From Arcobacter sp. UBA7394 (GTDB lineage: Bacteria > Campylobacterota > Campylobacteria > Campylobacterales > Arcobacteraceae), in NCBI GenBank assembly GCA_002470185.1, contig DKNG01000223.1, positions 1-29,937 of the forward strand: a stretch of 29,937 bases of DNA, given 5' to 3'. Numbering within the stretch: the stretch's first letter is position 1; each line of letters starts with the position of its first letter. A model generated the notes under the pieces. The model searched no databases. It saw only the letters and a list, made by a program, of their open reading frames with translations, and was not told where the DNA came from. The translations under genes and the position numbers were made by a program. Positions 1 through 9,633 of the stretch are shown here, piece by piece.

Positions 1-479
1 CTCTCTTTATTTTTACTAGAATTCAAAGAGCTAACATTTGTTGTAGTTTGTTTATCATTAAGTAATTTATCAATTTTAACATTAGATGATTTTTTTTGTT
101 TTTCAAATTTTGCTTTGAATCTCTTTGGATCTAATGATTTTTGAACATTATTAATTTCTTTTTTCTTAACAACTTTTTCTTTTGTTTTTACTTTTCCAAA
201 TAAAGACTTTAAGTCAGGTCTTTTTTTACTTGCTGCTGAAGTTGATTTTTTTATTAACTTATCAAGAGGTTGTTTTGTTTTTTTATCTTCTTTTTTTTCT
301 ATTCTTTTTTTATCACTTTTTTTTACAATCATGTCTAACTGAATAACAGTAGCTTTTGACTTAATATTATAAGTTTTAGGTTTAGGACTTGAGACATAGT
401 ATATAAATGAAAAAACTATAAGAATATAAAAAGAAAAAGATGCAATACCCGCATATAAAAAGATAGGATTTTTTTGCAT
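1..479 (-). CDS. tolA: TolA/TonB-like envelope protein, partial (C-terminus outside window)
   Basis: About 159 residues are visible from an ATG at 477-479; the reading frame is open to the window edge. Residues about 7-29 form one membrane helix (FLYAGIASFSFYILIVFSFI). A long Lys-rich polar stretch follows, including motifs such as KKRIEKKEDKKTK and RPDLKSLFGKVKTKEK. This layout, an inner-membrane anchor plus a charged periplasm-spanning region, fits TolA or TonB. The C-terminal domain that would tell them apart is not in the window. The gene begins 3 nt after the tolR stop, so it is probably translated from the same message. In Campylobacter, as I recall, tolB and pal come next, which favours TolA as the link between the TolQR motor and outer-membrane Pal. 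Family assignment is by architecture and context, not by a signature motif. Confidence 0.72.
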   Translation of the reverse strand, partial: MQKNPIFLYAGIASFSFYILIVFSFIYYVSSPKPKTYNIKSKATVIQLDMIVKKSDKKRIEKKEDKKTKQPLDKLIKKSTSAASKKRPDLKSLFGKVKTKEKVVKKKEINNVQKSLDPKRFKAKFEKQKKSSNVKIDKLLNDKQTTTNVSSLNSSKNKE

Positions 480-482
480 TAA

Positions 483-872
483 TTATCCATCAGTAACTAA
501 TGCTACTTTATAAAATCCAGCTTCCTTAACAGATTTTAAAACATAAATAATATCATCATATTTTAATGATTTATCAGCTCTAATATGTACAGGAGTATTT
601 TTATCTTTACCATTTACAAATAATAAAAAACTATCAGGAAAATTATTTATTTCAATTTTCTTCTTATTTAAACTAACAACTCTATTTTTTGTAATAAGAA
701 TATCTATTTTTTTGAAGCTCTGAACTTGTTGAGATTTACTACCTTTTGGTAGATTAATTGGTTCTTCAAATTCAATAACTGGTGCAGTAACCATTAAAAT
801 TGCTAAAAGTACTAGCATAATATCAACTAGTGGAGTAATATTTAAATCAGGTTTTTGATTGAAATCGTACAA
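483..872 (-). CDS. tolR: TolR/ExbD-type proton channel subunit (TTG start)
   Basis: A 129-aa ExbD/TolR family protein. A short cytoplasmic N-terminus leads into one membrane helix (about residues 14-33). The signature NITPLVDIMLVLL carries the proton-carrying Asp at position 17, equivalent to Asp23 of E. coli TolR. The C-terminal periplasmic domain ends with VHIRADKSLKYDDIIYVLK, typical of the family. The start is TTG at 870-872: the frame is closed by a TAA only three codons upstream, no ATG or GTG lies between, and AAAGG sits 6 nt before the TTG, inside the end of tolQ. The first internal ATG (codon 19) would delete the essential Asp. It starts 2 nt after the tolQ stop. It works with TolQ to convert proton flow into force on the TolA-like partner. 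TolR rather than ExbD is inferred from context. Confidence 0.9.
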   Translation of the reverse strand: MYDFNQKPDLNITPLVDIMLVLLAILMVTAPVIEFEEPINLPKGSKSQQVQSFKKIDILITKNRVVSLNKKKIEINNFPDSFLLFVNGKDKNTPVHIRADKSLKYDDIIYVLKSVKEAGFYKVALVTDG

Positions 873-874
873 GA

Positions 875-1435
875 CTAACCTTTAGCAATTAAAATTTCAG
901 ATTGAGCCTTAATGTAAGTATTTAACTCATAAACTTTTCTAGTAATTATTTGATGAAAAGTATAAGCAAAAATTGCAACAAATATACCAGCAGCAGTAGC
1001 AACTAGTGCTTCAGAGATAGCAGGTGCAATTACAGAAAAACCAACTTTGCTGTGACTTGAAAATTTAGCAAAAGATTCTAAGATACCAACAACGGTACCA
1101 AATAAACCTATAAATGGAGACGTAGAAGAGATAATAGCTAACCATGAGATACCAGCACTAGCATCTTTAATAATATTAATTTCACAAGCATGTAAAATTT
1201 CTCTTGAATGAGAATTATTAGAACATTTGTTTAATGCAGATAAAGGTGAGAAAGCAGCTTCTCTAGAAGTTAAAGATTCCAAGGATTTTTGTTCATTAGT
1301 AATCATAGCTTTTAATGAGAAGTATCTATAAATATAGATCCATATTGTAATAATCAAGTAAAGTGACAATAGCGCTAAAACGATATACGTTATAGCGCTA
1401 CTATTTGCCAAATAATTTAGTATTGTGTTTATCAT
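875..1435 (-). CDS. tolQ: TolQ/ExbB-type proton channel subunit
   Basis: A 186-aa MotA/TolQ/ExbB family inner-membrane protein. Three hydrophobic segments are visible, at about residues 14-38, 97-118 and 134-163. The family core motifs are present: PFIGLFGTVVGI at 107-118 in helix 2, and ISEALVATAAGIFVAI at 140-155 in helix 3, which lines the proton path. At 186 residues it is shorter than E. coli TolQ (about 230), mostly in the cytoplasmic loop. The start ATG is 5 nt after the atpC stop and has only a weak ribosome site, so translation is probably coupled to atpC. ExbB and TolQ are hard to separate by sequence alone; TolQ is chosen because a TolR-like and a TolA-like gene follow and, in Campylobacter as I recall, tolB-pal follow those. 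Confidence 0.88.
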   Translation of the reverse strand: MINTILNYLANSSAITYIVLALLSLYLIITIWIYIYRYFSLKAMITNEQKSLESLTSREAAFSPLSALNKCSNNSHSREILHACEINIIKDASAGISWLAIISSTSPFIGLFGTVVGILESFAKFSSHSKVGFSVIAPAISEALVATAAGIFVAIFAYTFHQIITRKVYELNTYIKAQSEILIAKG

Positions 1436-1440
1436 AAGCT

Positions 1441-1818
1441 CTAAGCGAATGAATTAATTTTAGCTTCAACTGATGCAACAGAGATATTAGAATCTTTTAC
1501 AGAATTTACTAATTCTTTTGCAGCATCAATGTTTTTAGCTATTTCAGAGTCTTGCCCTTGTGTTAATGCGATAGCACCATCTGCTAAAACATCAACAGAT
1601 TTTTCATCTACTTTAACATGTCCCCAGTTAATAGCAACAGCTTCAGTAGAATCAGCTTTTTCAATTACGATTACACCAACAGTTAAAGAAGAAACTAACG
1701 ATGCGTGACCTGCTAAAACTCCGAACTCTCCCTCTTTTCCAGGAAGAGTTACGGTTTTAACGTCATCGTTAAAAATTTCTCCATTAGGTGTAACAATTGA
1801 TAATTTAATTGTATCCAT
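1441..1818 (-). CDS. atpC: F1Fo ATP synthase epsilon subunit
   Basis: A 125-aa (or 126-aa) epsilon subunit. The N-terminal beta-sandwich is recognisable from LSIVTPNGEIF and the family motif LPGKEGEFGVLAGHASLVSSL at about residues 26-46. A C-terminal region after about residue 85 follows. Epsilon sits on the central stalk with gamma and acts as an inhibitor and coupling element. Two ATGs stand back to back at 1816-1821. An AAGG at 1825-1828 lies 3 nt before the first and 6 nt before the second, so I chose the second (1818); starting at 1821 would add one Met. It follows atpD by 13 nt and precedes tolQ by 5 nt. Confidence 0.95.
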   Translation of the reverse strand: MDTIKLSIVTPNGEIFNDDVKTVTLPGKEGEFGVLAGHASLVSSLTVGVIVIEKADSTEAVAINWGHVKVDEKSVDVLADGAIALTQGQDSEIAKNIDAAKELVNSVKDSNISVASVEAKINSFA

Positions 1819-1834
1819 CATATGCCTTATGGGG

Positions 1835-3247
<1,413 letters not shown>

Positions 3248-4132
3248 TTATTTTAACGATTCAACACCACTGATAATCTCTATCAGCTCTGTTGTAATTG
3301 CAGCTTGTCTAGCTTTATTATATTCTACTGTTAAAGAATCAACTCTTTCTTTTGCATTCTTAGTAGCAGCTTCCATTGCTTGCATTCTTGCAGAATGTTC
3401 AGCAGCTAAAGAATCAATTAAACCGTAATACATATTGAAATCAATATATTTACCTGTTAATTCATTTAACACTTCTTCATCATCATCTGGTTCAATATCT
3501 AACATAGATTCTGAATCTTTAGATTCAACAGCATCTAAGCTAATTGGTAACAATTCTCTAACTCTAATTTCTTGAGTAAGCATGTTTAAGAATCCATTAT
3601 AAACGATGATAACTTTATCAGTAACACCATTTTGGAAATCTTCAACAACACTCTTAATAAAATCAGCTGCTCTGTCATACTCAGGCGCAGAAGAAAGATC
3701 ATTTACTGCTTGGTCTAATTCAATACCTTGGAAGTTAAAGTAATCAACACCTTTTCTTCCAGCAGCTCTTAATCTAACTGTAGCACCTTTTGCTTCTTGC
3801 TCAGCTTTAATTTTACTAACAGTTTTAATTGTTGCCATATTAAAACCACCGCAAAGTCCTTTGTCAGCAGTTACAAAAACAATATCTACTGTTTTTGGTT
3901 TATCATTTGAAACAAATGCTCTACCAATATTTCCTTCGTCTTGAACTTTGCTAACTCTAGCAGCAATATCAGAAAGAACATCATTTATCTTATTTGCGTA
4001 ACTTTTAGCTTGCTCAGACAGTTGTCTAGTTCTAGTAAGTTTCGCAGAAGATACAAGCTTCATAGCTTTAGTTGTTTTCTGAGTATTTTTTACACTACCA
4101 ATTTGTAATTTAATTTCTTTTAAGTTAGCCAT
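3248..4132 (-). CDS. atpG: F1Fo ATP synthase gamma subunit
   Basis: A 294-aa gamma subunit, the rotating central shaft of F1. The conserved N-terminal helix (LKEIKLQIGSVKNTQKTTKAMK) and C-terminal helix (MEAATKNAKERVDSLTVEYNKARQ, then ITTELIEIISG) are both intact; these form the coiled coil inside the alpha/beta ring. The middle Rossmann-like domain contains VFVTADKGLCGGFN. An acidic stretch (DIEPDDDEEVLNEL) near residue 215 lies in the variable region before the C-terminal helix. The ATG is preceded by AAGGATTAGTTA. It begins 10 nt after the atpA stop. Confidence 0.98.
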   Translation of the reverse strand: MANLKEIKLQIGSVKNTQKTTKAMKLVSSAKLTRTRQLSEQAKSYANKINDVLSDIAARVSKVQDEGNIGRAFVSNDKPKTVDIVFVTADKGLCGGFNMATIKTVSKIKAEQEAKGATVRLRAAGRKGVDYFNFQGIELDQAVNDLSSAPEYDRAADFIKSVVEDFQNGVTDKVIIVYNGFLNMLTQEIRVRELLPISLDAVESKDSESMLDIEPDDDEEVLNELTGKYIDFNMYYGLIDSLAAEHSARMQAMEAATKNAKERVDSLTVEYNKARQAAITTELIEIISGVESLK

Positions 4133-4142
4133 TAACTAATCC

Positions 4143-5660
4143 TTAGTTTGCACTAAATACTGTTTTAAACTCTTCTAAAGCAGCTTTTAATTCAGCTTCA
4201 GTTTCATCATCGATTTTTTGTTTAGATTTAATTGCATCTAAGATGTTAGTATATTTTTGTTCGAAGAATGAATGTAATTCAGCTTCAAATTTAACAACAT
4301 CATTTACAGCAACATCATTTAAATAACCTTTTGTACCAGCATAAAGAATAACAATTTGTTTTTCAATTACTAATGGAGCATTAACACCTTGTTTTAATAC
4401 TTCTACCATTCTTTGACCAAGTTCAAGTTCTCTTCTTGTAGCTTCATCTAAGTCTGATGCGAATTGAGCAAACGCTTCTAATTCTCTATATTGTGCAAGT
4501 GATAATTTTAAAGTACCAGCAACTTGCTTAGTAGCTTTAATTTGCGCAGCACCACCAACTCTTGATACAGATAAACCTACGTTAATCGCTGGTCTAATAC
4601 CTGAGTTGAATAAGTTAGTTTCTAAGAAGATTTGACCATCTGTAATAGAAATAACGTTTGTTGGGATATATGCAGCAACATCCCCAGCTTGAGTCTCAAT
4701 AATTGGTAATGCAGTCATAGAACCAGCACCCTTTTCATCAGACATTTTAGCAGCTCTCTCAAGTAATCTCGAGTGTAGATAGAATACATCCCCTGGGAAT
4801 GCCTCTCTACCTGGAGGTCTTCTTAATAATAGAGACATTTCTCTATATGCAACTGCGTGTTTAGTTAAATCATCATATACGATTAAGGCATGTTGACCAT
4901 TATCTCTGAAGAATTCACCAATAGTAACACCAGTATATGGAGCTAAGAATTGTAATGCAGCTGAATCAGCAGCACCAGCGTTAACAATAGTAGTATATTC
5001 CATTGCTCCAGCTTCTTCTAATGTTCTTACTACAGAAGCAATAGTTGACGCTTTTTGACCAATAGCAACATAAATACATTGTACATTCTCACCTTTTTGG
5101 TTAAGAATAGTATCAATAGCAACAGTTGTTTTACCAGTTTGTCTATCACCAATAATAAGCTCTCTTTGACCTCTTCCGATTGGAACAAGTGCATCAATTG
5201 CTTTAATACCAGTTTGTAATGGTTCATGAACAGATTTTCTAGCCATGATTCCAGGAGCTTTTTCTTCAACTAATCTAGATTCAGCTGCTTCAATAGCACC
5301 TTTACCATCAATTGGTTCTCCAAGAGCATTAACAACTCTTCCAGTCATATTTTGACCTACTGGAGTTTCTAAAAGTTTACCAAGTCTCTTACAAGAAGTT
5401 CCTTCTCTTAAACCTTCACCTTTTCCAAGTACAACAACACCCACAGAAGATTCTTCTAAGTTTAAAGCAAGACCTTTTTCGCCATTTTCAAACTCAACAA
5501 TCTCTCCAGCCATAACATTTTTTAGACCGTAAACTTGAGCAACACCATCTGCGTAAGAGATGATTTTACCAGTTTCATTTACATCTACATTTAATTCAAA
5601 GTTATCAATTCTTTCTTTAATAATAGAACTGATTTCATCAGCTTGAATTTTTGCACCCAT
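4143..5660 (-). CDS. atpA: F1Fo ATP synthase alpha subunit
   Basis: A 505-aa alpha subunit. The non-catalytic P-loop GDRQTGKT is at 171-178. The signature [13 protein letters not shown] is at 357-369 and includes the Arg finger (Arg367) that completes the catalytic site on the neighbouring beta subunit. The N-terminus ([18 protein letters not shown]) is the usual membrane-distal segment that binds delta. Length is normal. AAAGGAGAAATTGA just before the ATG gives a strong ribosome site. It lies between atpH and atpG in the standard order. Confidence 0.99.
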   Translation of the reverse strand: MGAKIQADEISSIIKERIDNFELNVDVNETGKIISYADGVAQVYGLKNVMAGEIVEFENGEKGLALNLEESSVGVVVLGKGEGLREGTSCKRLGKLLETPVGQNMTGRVVNALGEPIDGKGAIEAAESRLVEEKAPGIMARKSVHEPLQTGIKAIDALVPIGRGQRELIIGDRQTGKTTVAIDTILNQKGENVQCIYVAIGQKASTIASVVRTLEEAGAMEYTTIVNAGAADSAALQFLAPYTGVTIGEFFRDNGQHALIVYDDLTKHAVAYREMSLLLRRPPGREAFPGDVFYLHSRLLERAAKMSDEKGAGSMTALPIIETQAGDVAAYIPTNVISITDGQIFLETNLFNSGIRPAINVGLSVSRVGGAAQIKATKQVAGTLKLSLAQYRELEAFAQFASDLDEATRRELELGQRMVEVLKQGVNAPLVIEKQIVILYAGTKGYLNDVAVNDVVKFEAELHSFFEQKYTNILDAIKSKQKIDDETEAELKAALEEFKTVFSAN

Positions 5661-5681
5661 TCAATTTCTCCTTTGTAAGTT

Positions 5682-6212
5682 CTAAACTGCTTTTAAAATA
5701 TGATCAATCATTTGTGATTTTAATCTCTCTTTTGAGAAAGAGATTTCAACCCCAAGTCCATCAATATCTACTTTAATACCATCATAATCACAAACGTTTT
5801 GTGATAATGACAAGTTAACATCAAATTTTTTACTAAATTGTGCTTCAATTGAAGACACGTAATCACTTGAAAGTTCTTGATTAGTATAAACAACACCAAC
5901 ATATTTATTATTCATAATTGCAATTTGAGCGTTTAACTCTTCTGCAATAAATGGTAATAATGCTAATCTTCTTTTCTCACCAAGTAATTTTACAAGATTC
6001 GTTAAAGTATCATCAGCTTTTTTCACTAAAGAAAGAACTAATTCAACTTTTTTACTATCATTAACTTCTGGTGAAGAAATAATAGAATTTAATTTTTCAT
6101 CAGCAAATGCTGTAGAAATTGTGTTTAAGCTTTTAGCTACAGTAGATATAACCTTGTTATCTCTACCATCAATTAAAGCTTTAACATATCTTTTTGCTAC
6201 TAAATCATTCAT
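5682..6212 (-). CDS. atpH: F1Fo ATP synthase delta subunit
   Basis: A 176-aa OSCP/delta family protein. The N-terminal helical domain begins with VAKRYVKALID, and the C-terminal part has NKYVGVVYTNQELSSDYVSSIE and DIDGLGVEISFSKERLKSQMIDHI, the usual delta/OSCP ending. It joins the peripheral stalk (b and b') to the top of the alpha/beta hexamer. Its start codon overlaps the atpF stop by one base (TAATG), so it is translationally coupled to atpF. Confidence 0.96.
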   Translation of the reverse strand: MNDLVAKRYVKALIDGRDNKVISTVAKSLNTISTAFADEKLNSIISSPEVNDSKKVELVLSLVKKADDTLTNLVKLLGEKRRLALLPFIAEELNAQIAIMNNKYVGVVYTNQELSSDYVSSIEAQFSKKFDVNLSLSQNVCDYDGIKVDIDGLGVEISFSKERLKSQMIDHILKAV

Positions 6213-6724
6213 TACGCTACCTTCTTAAGAACAATATTAGCTAACTCATCTTGAGATAACTTGATATTGTCAGATTTTAATAACTCATCAAGAATTTCTG
6301 CAACAACTTCTCTTTTAGCTTTTGATGTTTCAACTTTAATCATTTCATCTAGATTTTTTTCTAAATTAGCGATATCAGAATCAACAGCTACAGATACTTT
6401 TTGCTTAACTGAATCAATATCAGCTTTCGCAGTTTCAACTATTTCAGCAGCTAATTTCTTAGCGTCATCAAGTTGTTTTTGAGCGTCAGTTACTTTATCT
6501 TCTGAAGCTTTTAAAGTATCTTGTACTTTGTCAAGTTCAGCTTGAATAGATAAAGATCTTTCAGCGAAATATGCTTTAATTTTATCAGCAAGTAAATACC
6601 ATAAAATTCCAGCAAAAATAATAAAGTTAACGGTTCTCTGAACAATGTCAGTTTCAACCGCACCTTCTTGTGCAAGTAATGCAACAGGAGCTAAAGCCAA
6701 CCCAAGTAATATAATTCTTTTCAT
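6212..6724 (-). CDS. atpF: F1Fo ATP synthase b subunit
   Basis: A 170-aa b subunit of the peripheral stalk. Two hydrophobic stretches occur: residues 1-18 look like a signal peptide (MKRIILLGLALAPVALLAQ), and about residues 31-46 (VNFIIFAGILWYLLAD) form the true membrane anchor. A long charged coiled coil (about 50-150) follows. The extra N-terminal hydrophobic leader is, as I recall, common to Campylobacterota AtpF and not an artefact. It ends in a 1-base overlap with atpH and lies 17 nt after atpF'. Confidence 0.95.
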   Translation of the reverse strand: MKRIILLGLALAPVALLAQEGAVETDIVQRTVNFIIFAGILWYLLADKIKAYFAERSLSIQAELDKVQDTLKASEDKVTDAQKQLDDAKKLAAEIVETAKADIDSVKQKVSVAVDSDIANLEKNLDEMIKVETSKAKREVVAEILDELLKSDNIKLSQDELANIVLKKVA

Positions 6725-6741
6725 GTTCCCTATTCCCTTTT

Positions 6742-7164
6742 CTAAATTGAGCTAAGCTTAGCTTTTAAGCTCTCATTAAATTGAGGCATAGTTGATACTA
6801 AAGAATCTCTTAGAGCCTTAGTTTCCTCTTCTAAATTTTTTGCAAATTCAGCAGATTTTGCTTCCAAATTAGACTTCGCGCTAGCAAGTTTTGCGTCAGC
6901 ACTATCTTTTGCTTCCTTATAAGCTTGTTCTCGAATCACAGCTGCTTCTTTTTTTGCTTCAGCAATTACATTATTTGCTTCTGCAATCATACCGTCAACG
7001 TCTGCACCGTTTGATTTTGCATCTTCTAAATCTTTCTTTATAGAAGCCGCTCTATCATCCATGTGTTTAAGTAATGGTATAAATAGACAACTGTTTAGCC
7101 TAGCAACAACTAAAAGAAAGATGATACCAGAGCTAAGCAATAATACAGGACTTATGTCTAACAT
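6742..7164 (-). CDS. atpF': F1Fo ATP synthase b' subunit
   Basis: A 140-aa second b-type subunit. One N-terminal membrane helix (VLLLSSGIIFLLVVARLNSCLFIPLL, about 7-32) leads into a coiled coil rich in Ala, Lys and Glu. It has no signal-like leader, unlike the b subunit next door, which together suggests a b/b' heterodimeric stalk. It is the first gene of the ATP synthase run. A strong ribosome site GGAGG at 7170-7174 lies 5 nt before the ATG. The genes for subunits a and c (atpB, atpE) are not in the window; as I recall they lie elsewhere in Campylobacterota. Confidence 0.93.
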   Translation of the reverse strand: MLDISPVLLLSSGIIFLLVVARLNSCLFIPLLKHMDDRAASIKKDLEDAKSNGADVDGMIAEANNVIAEAKKEAAVIREQAYKEAKDSADAKLASAKSNLEAKSAEFAKNLEEETKALRDSLVSTMPQFNESLKAKLSSI

Positions 7165-7280
7165 TCATTCCTCCATATTTTTTACAGTTTAGTTTAACTA
7201 AAACGGGTATATTTTAGCAAAGTTATATATAAAATTTTATTAAAGGAATAAATTACATTCTAAATTTTTATTTTTTGTTA
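7165..7280 (-). promoter_or_regulatory. parB-atpF' intergenic leader with small palindrome
   Basis: This is the only gap over 100 bases in the parA-to-tolA run, so it is the likely place for an ATP synthase promoter. A TAAAAT box on the minus strand at 7211-7216 is a plausible -10. A 15-nt palindrome (TTTAGTT, T, AACTAAA) at 7188-7202 sits downstream of it and could be an operator or a chance AT-rich repeat. A small inverted repeat GTTAC/GTAAC at 7277-7290 holds the parB stop codon in its loop but is followed by A-runs, not T-runs, so it is not a convincing terminator. Confidence 0.3.
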
Positions 7281-8135
7281 CTATTGTAACTGAAAGTAAG
7301 CAGATATTTTGTCAATATCCTCTTGTGAGTTGATTTCAATCTTAAAATAGTTCTTCTCAGCCTTTACTTTAAGGTCATTTGACTGTAATTTTGATACTAC
7401 GCTTTGTAGTGGCTTAAAGTCATAATTTATAGATTTTGTCTCTTTTTTAGTTGATGGGTTAGTTTTAGACTTTAAGTCTTTAACTAGTTTTTCTGTTTCT
7501 CTAACTGACAGTTTCTGTCCAATAACAGAATCTGTAACCATTTTCTGTTCATTATCACTTAATCCAAGCATAACTTTTGCATGACCTGCACTAATTTTGT
7601 TGCTTGCTAAAAACTGTTGTACATATGAGCTTAATTGTAACAATCTTAATGTATTAGTAATTGAAGTTCTAGATTTGAATACTTTTTTTGAAAGTTCTTC
7701 ATGTGTAATATTATGTTCATTTATTAGCTGTGCATAGGAATAAGCTAACTCAATAACATTAAGATCATCTCTTTGAATATTTTCAATAAGAGCTAATTCT
7801 CTAAGTTTTAATTCTTCCACATTTATTATGAAAGCTTTAATATGTGAAATATCTGCAAGCTTATGTGCTCTTAATCTTCTCTCACCTGCAACAAGAATAT
7901 ATTTACCATTCTCTGATTCAATAACAGTAACAGGTTGTAATAAACCATGTTCAACTATTGAATCACTTAATTCTTTTAGTTTTTCTTCATCAAAAATTTT
8001 TCTTGGTTGGTTTGGATTTGCAATAATATGATTTACATCTAATTCTGCTATTCCCGAATTTTTATTCTCTGTAGAACTTTCATATGCCGATTCTACTTCA
8101 CCTAATAATTCTCCTAATCCTCTACCTAATGCCAT
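7281..8135 (-). CDS. parB: Chromosome partitioning protein ParB/Spo0J
   Basis: A 284-aa ParB. The N-terminus MALGRGLGELL is typical of the ParA-contacting end. The CTP-binding and sliding-clamp domain shows GERRLRA (84-90) and ENIQRDDLN (118-126). The helix-turn-helix that reads parS lies at about 145-170 (THEELSKKVFKSRTSITNTLRLL). A C-terminal dimerisation region follows about residue 230. ParB loads on parS, spreads, and works with ParA to segregate origins. It follows parA by 24 nt. I did not see a full-length parS match in the window. Confidence 0.96.
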   Translation of the reverse strand: MALGRGLGELLGEVESAYESSTENKNSGIAELDVNHIIANPNQPRKIFDEEKLKELSDSIVEHGLLQPVTVIESENGKYILVAGERRLRAHKLADISHIKAFIINVEELKLRELALIENIQRDDLNVIELAYSYAQLINEHNITHEELSKKVFKSRTSITNTLRLLQLSSYVQQFLASNKISAGHAKVMLGLSDNEQKMVTDSVIGQKLSVRETEKLVKDLKSKTNPSTKKETKSINYDFKPLQSVVSKLQSNDLKVKAEKNYFKIEINSQEDIDKISAYFQLQ

Positions 8136-8159
8136 TAATATTTCCTAATTATAATTTTG

Positions 8160-8936
8160 TTAACCAGCAATTGCTTTTGCTAAGTTTGTGTAAGCTTTTG
8201 TTCCACTTGCATTTGCATCATATAACATGATTGGTTTACCAAAACTTGGGCTTTCTGCAAGTTTAATGTTTCTTGGAATTACTACATAAGAATTTCCTTC
8301 AACTTTAAATAACTTATTTTCAAAATGTTGAGCTAAATCTGCAAACACTTGCTTCGATAAATTATTTTGAGAAGAGTACATAGTAGGTAAAAAACCTCTA
8401 ATATGTAATGATTTATTAATTGTTTGTTTAATTAGTTTAATTGTATTTAATAACTGCGCTAAACCTTCTAATGCGAAAAACTCACATTGTATTGGTATTA
8501 AAACAGAATTAGATGCACTTAATGTGTTAATTGTTATTGGGCCTAAAGCTGGTGGAGAATCAATTATTATATAATCGTAATCTTTTTTAATTGGATCGAT
8601 TTTTCTTTTTAATACTAATTCTCTATCTTTCATATTTTTATAAAATTCTTTTTCAATACCAACTAGTCCAATATTTGATGGAGCAACTTGTAAGTTCTCA
8701 ATCTCTGAATCCAATATAATTTCAGGCATTTCTTTTGTACCTAACATTACATGGTAAATATTATACTCGTAAGTATCTCTGTGAAATCCTAAGGATGTTG
8801 TAGCATTTGCTTGAGGATCAGCATCAATTAATAATACCCTTTTTCCTTCTAAAGCTAAAGCTGCACTAAGATTAACTGCAGTAGTTGTTTTACCAACACC
8901 ACCCTTTTGATTAGCTATTGAAATAATTTCTGTCAT
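8160..8936 (-). CDS. parA: Chromosome partitioning ATPase ParA/Soj
   Basis: A 258-aa ParA/MinD family ATPase. The deviant Walker A motif KGGVGKTT is at 11-18, including the signature first Lys; LLIDADPQANAT forms the Walker A' region and YIIIDSPPALGP the Walker B region. There is no N-terminal helix-turn-helix extension, as expected for the chromosomal Soj type rather than plasmid ParA. Its ATG overlaps the birA stop by 4 nt (ATGA), and parB follows, so birA-parA-parB is probably one operon. It forms a dynamic nucleoid-bound ATPase that pulls ParB-parS complexes. Confidence 0.97.
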   Translation of the reverse strand: MTEIISIANQKGGVGKTTTAVNLSAALALEGKRVLLIDADPQANATTSLGFHRDTYEYNIYHVMLGTKEMPEIILDSEIENLQVAPSNIGLVGIEKEFYKNMKDRELVLKRKIDPIKKDYDYIIIDSPPALGPITINTLSASNSVLIPIQCEFFALEGLAQLLNTIKLIKQTINKSLHIRGFLPTMYSSQNNLSKQVFADLAQHFENKLFKVEGNSYVVIPRNIKLAESPSFGKPIMLYDANASGTKAYTNLAKAIAG

Positions 8937-9568
8937 CTTAAACTAAATACCTTTTCATTGTTTAATTCTATTGAACCATCATCGTTTAATATCGCATCAT
9001 TTAATGATACTTTCTTATTGTCAATGGTAGCACGGAATCTTCGACTATGTTCGAATTCTATCTGAAACTCACTAAAAATTTGCTTCCACGATATTTTTTC
9101 TTCTAATTTGATAAAATACTCTTTTAATATATCATCAATATTGGCTTCAATGTCCAATTTACCGTATTTATCACTAACATTTATTAGGTTTAATCCTATT
9201 CCACAATATATCAAATCTTTTGAAATATTTGTAATTGTTCCACCTATTTTTTTATCAGCAATATAAAAATCATTTGGCCATTTTAGCCAAAGTTTTGATC
9301 CATTTTCTTTTAACACTTTTTTTAATAAAAAAGAAAAATAAATTGATGCACTTTGAATTGGCAAATCATCAACTAACAAATTTTTATTTAATACAAAAGA
9401 GAAAAAAAGGTTTCCTCTTATTCCAGTCCATTCATTTCCTCTACTGCCTACGCCATTTGTTTGTAAATCAGTTACAATACACAAAGGATAATTATAATTA
9501 TTTGTTTGAATATAATTTTTTAGGTATGTATGAGTAGAATCAACTTTATCTAATCTTATAATTTTCAT
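8933..9568 (-). CDS. birA: Biotin--[acetyl-CoA-carboxylase] ligase
   Basis: A 211-aa biotin protein ligase that adenylates biotin and attaches it to the carboxylase carrier protein. Motifs, numbered from the upstream in-frame ATG at 9583: DST (15-17), GVGSRG (44-49) then W52 in the biotinyl-AMP loop, KWPND (101-105), KIGG with the reactive-site Lys (112-115) and GIGLN (128-132). There is no N-terminal helix-turn-helix, so it is a single-function ligase, not a repressor. I chose ATG 9568 (MKIIRLDKVDST) over ATG 9583 (216 aa) because TATAAT at 9575-9580 ends exactly 6 nt before it and neither ATG has a ribosome site; the upstream ATG would lie upstream of the expected transcription start. It overlaps parA by 4 nt. 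Confidence 0.92.
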   Translation of the reverse strand: MKIIRLDKVDSTHTYLKNYIQTNNYNYPLCIVTDLQTNGVGSRGNEWTGIRGNLFFSFVLNKNLLVDDLPIQSASIYFSFLLKKVLKENGSKLWLKWPNDFYIADKKIGGTITNISKDLIYCGIGLNLINVSDKYGKLDIEANIDDILKEYFIKLEEKISWKQIFSEFQIEFEHSRRFRATIDNKKVSLNDAILNDDGSIELNNEKVFSLR

Positions 9569-9574
9569 ATTTGT

Positions 9575-9580
9575 ATTATA
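9575..9580 (-). promoter_or_regulatory. birA -10 box (probable leaderless transcript)
   Basis: A perfect TATAAT on the minus strand, preceded by G, followed by ACAAAT and then ATG. With a normal -10 to +1 spacing the transcript would begin at or next to the A of the start codon. No purine-rich ribosome site is present. No clear -35 is seen; -35 boxes are weak in Campylobacterota as far as I know. Confidence 0.55.
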
Positions 9581-9608
9581 CATTATTACTTTACAAGAAT
9601 TTATTAAA

Positions 9609-9614
9609 TATAAT
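9609..9614 (+). promoter_or_regulatory. AEC transporter -10 box
   Basis: A perfect TATAAT on the plus strand, 19 nt before the ATG at 9634, with the ribosome site AAAGG at 9624-9628. A TTTACA at 9590-9595 is too close (13-nt spacer) to be a confident -35. It is divergent from the birA promoter only about 30 nt away. Confidence 0.5.
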
Positions 9615-9633
9615 TTTTTAAAAAAAGGTCAAT

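Noticed and set aside
9235..9537. 100-codon plus-strand frame opposite birA
   Set aside because: It lies antisense to the motif-bearing part of birA; its composition is that of reversed AT-rich coding sequence.
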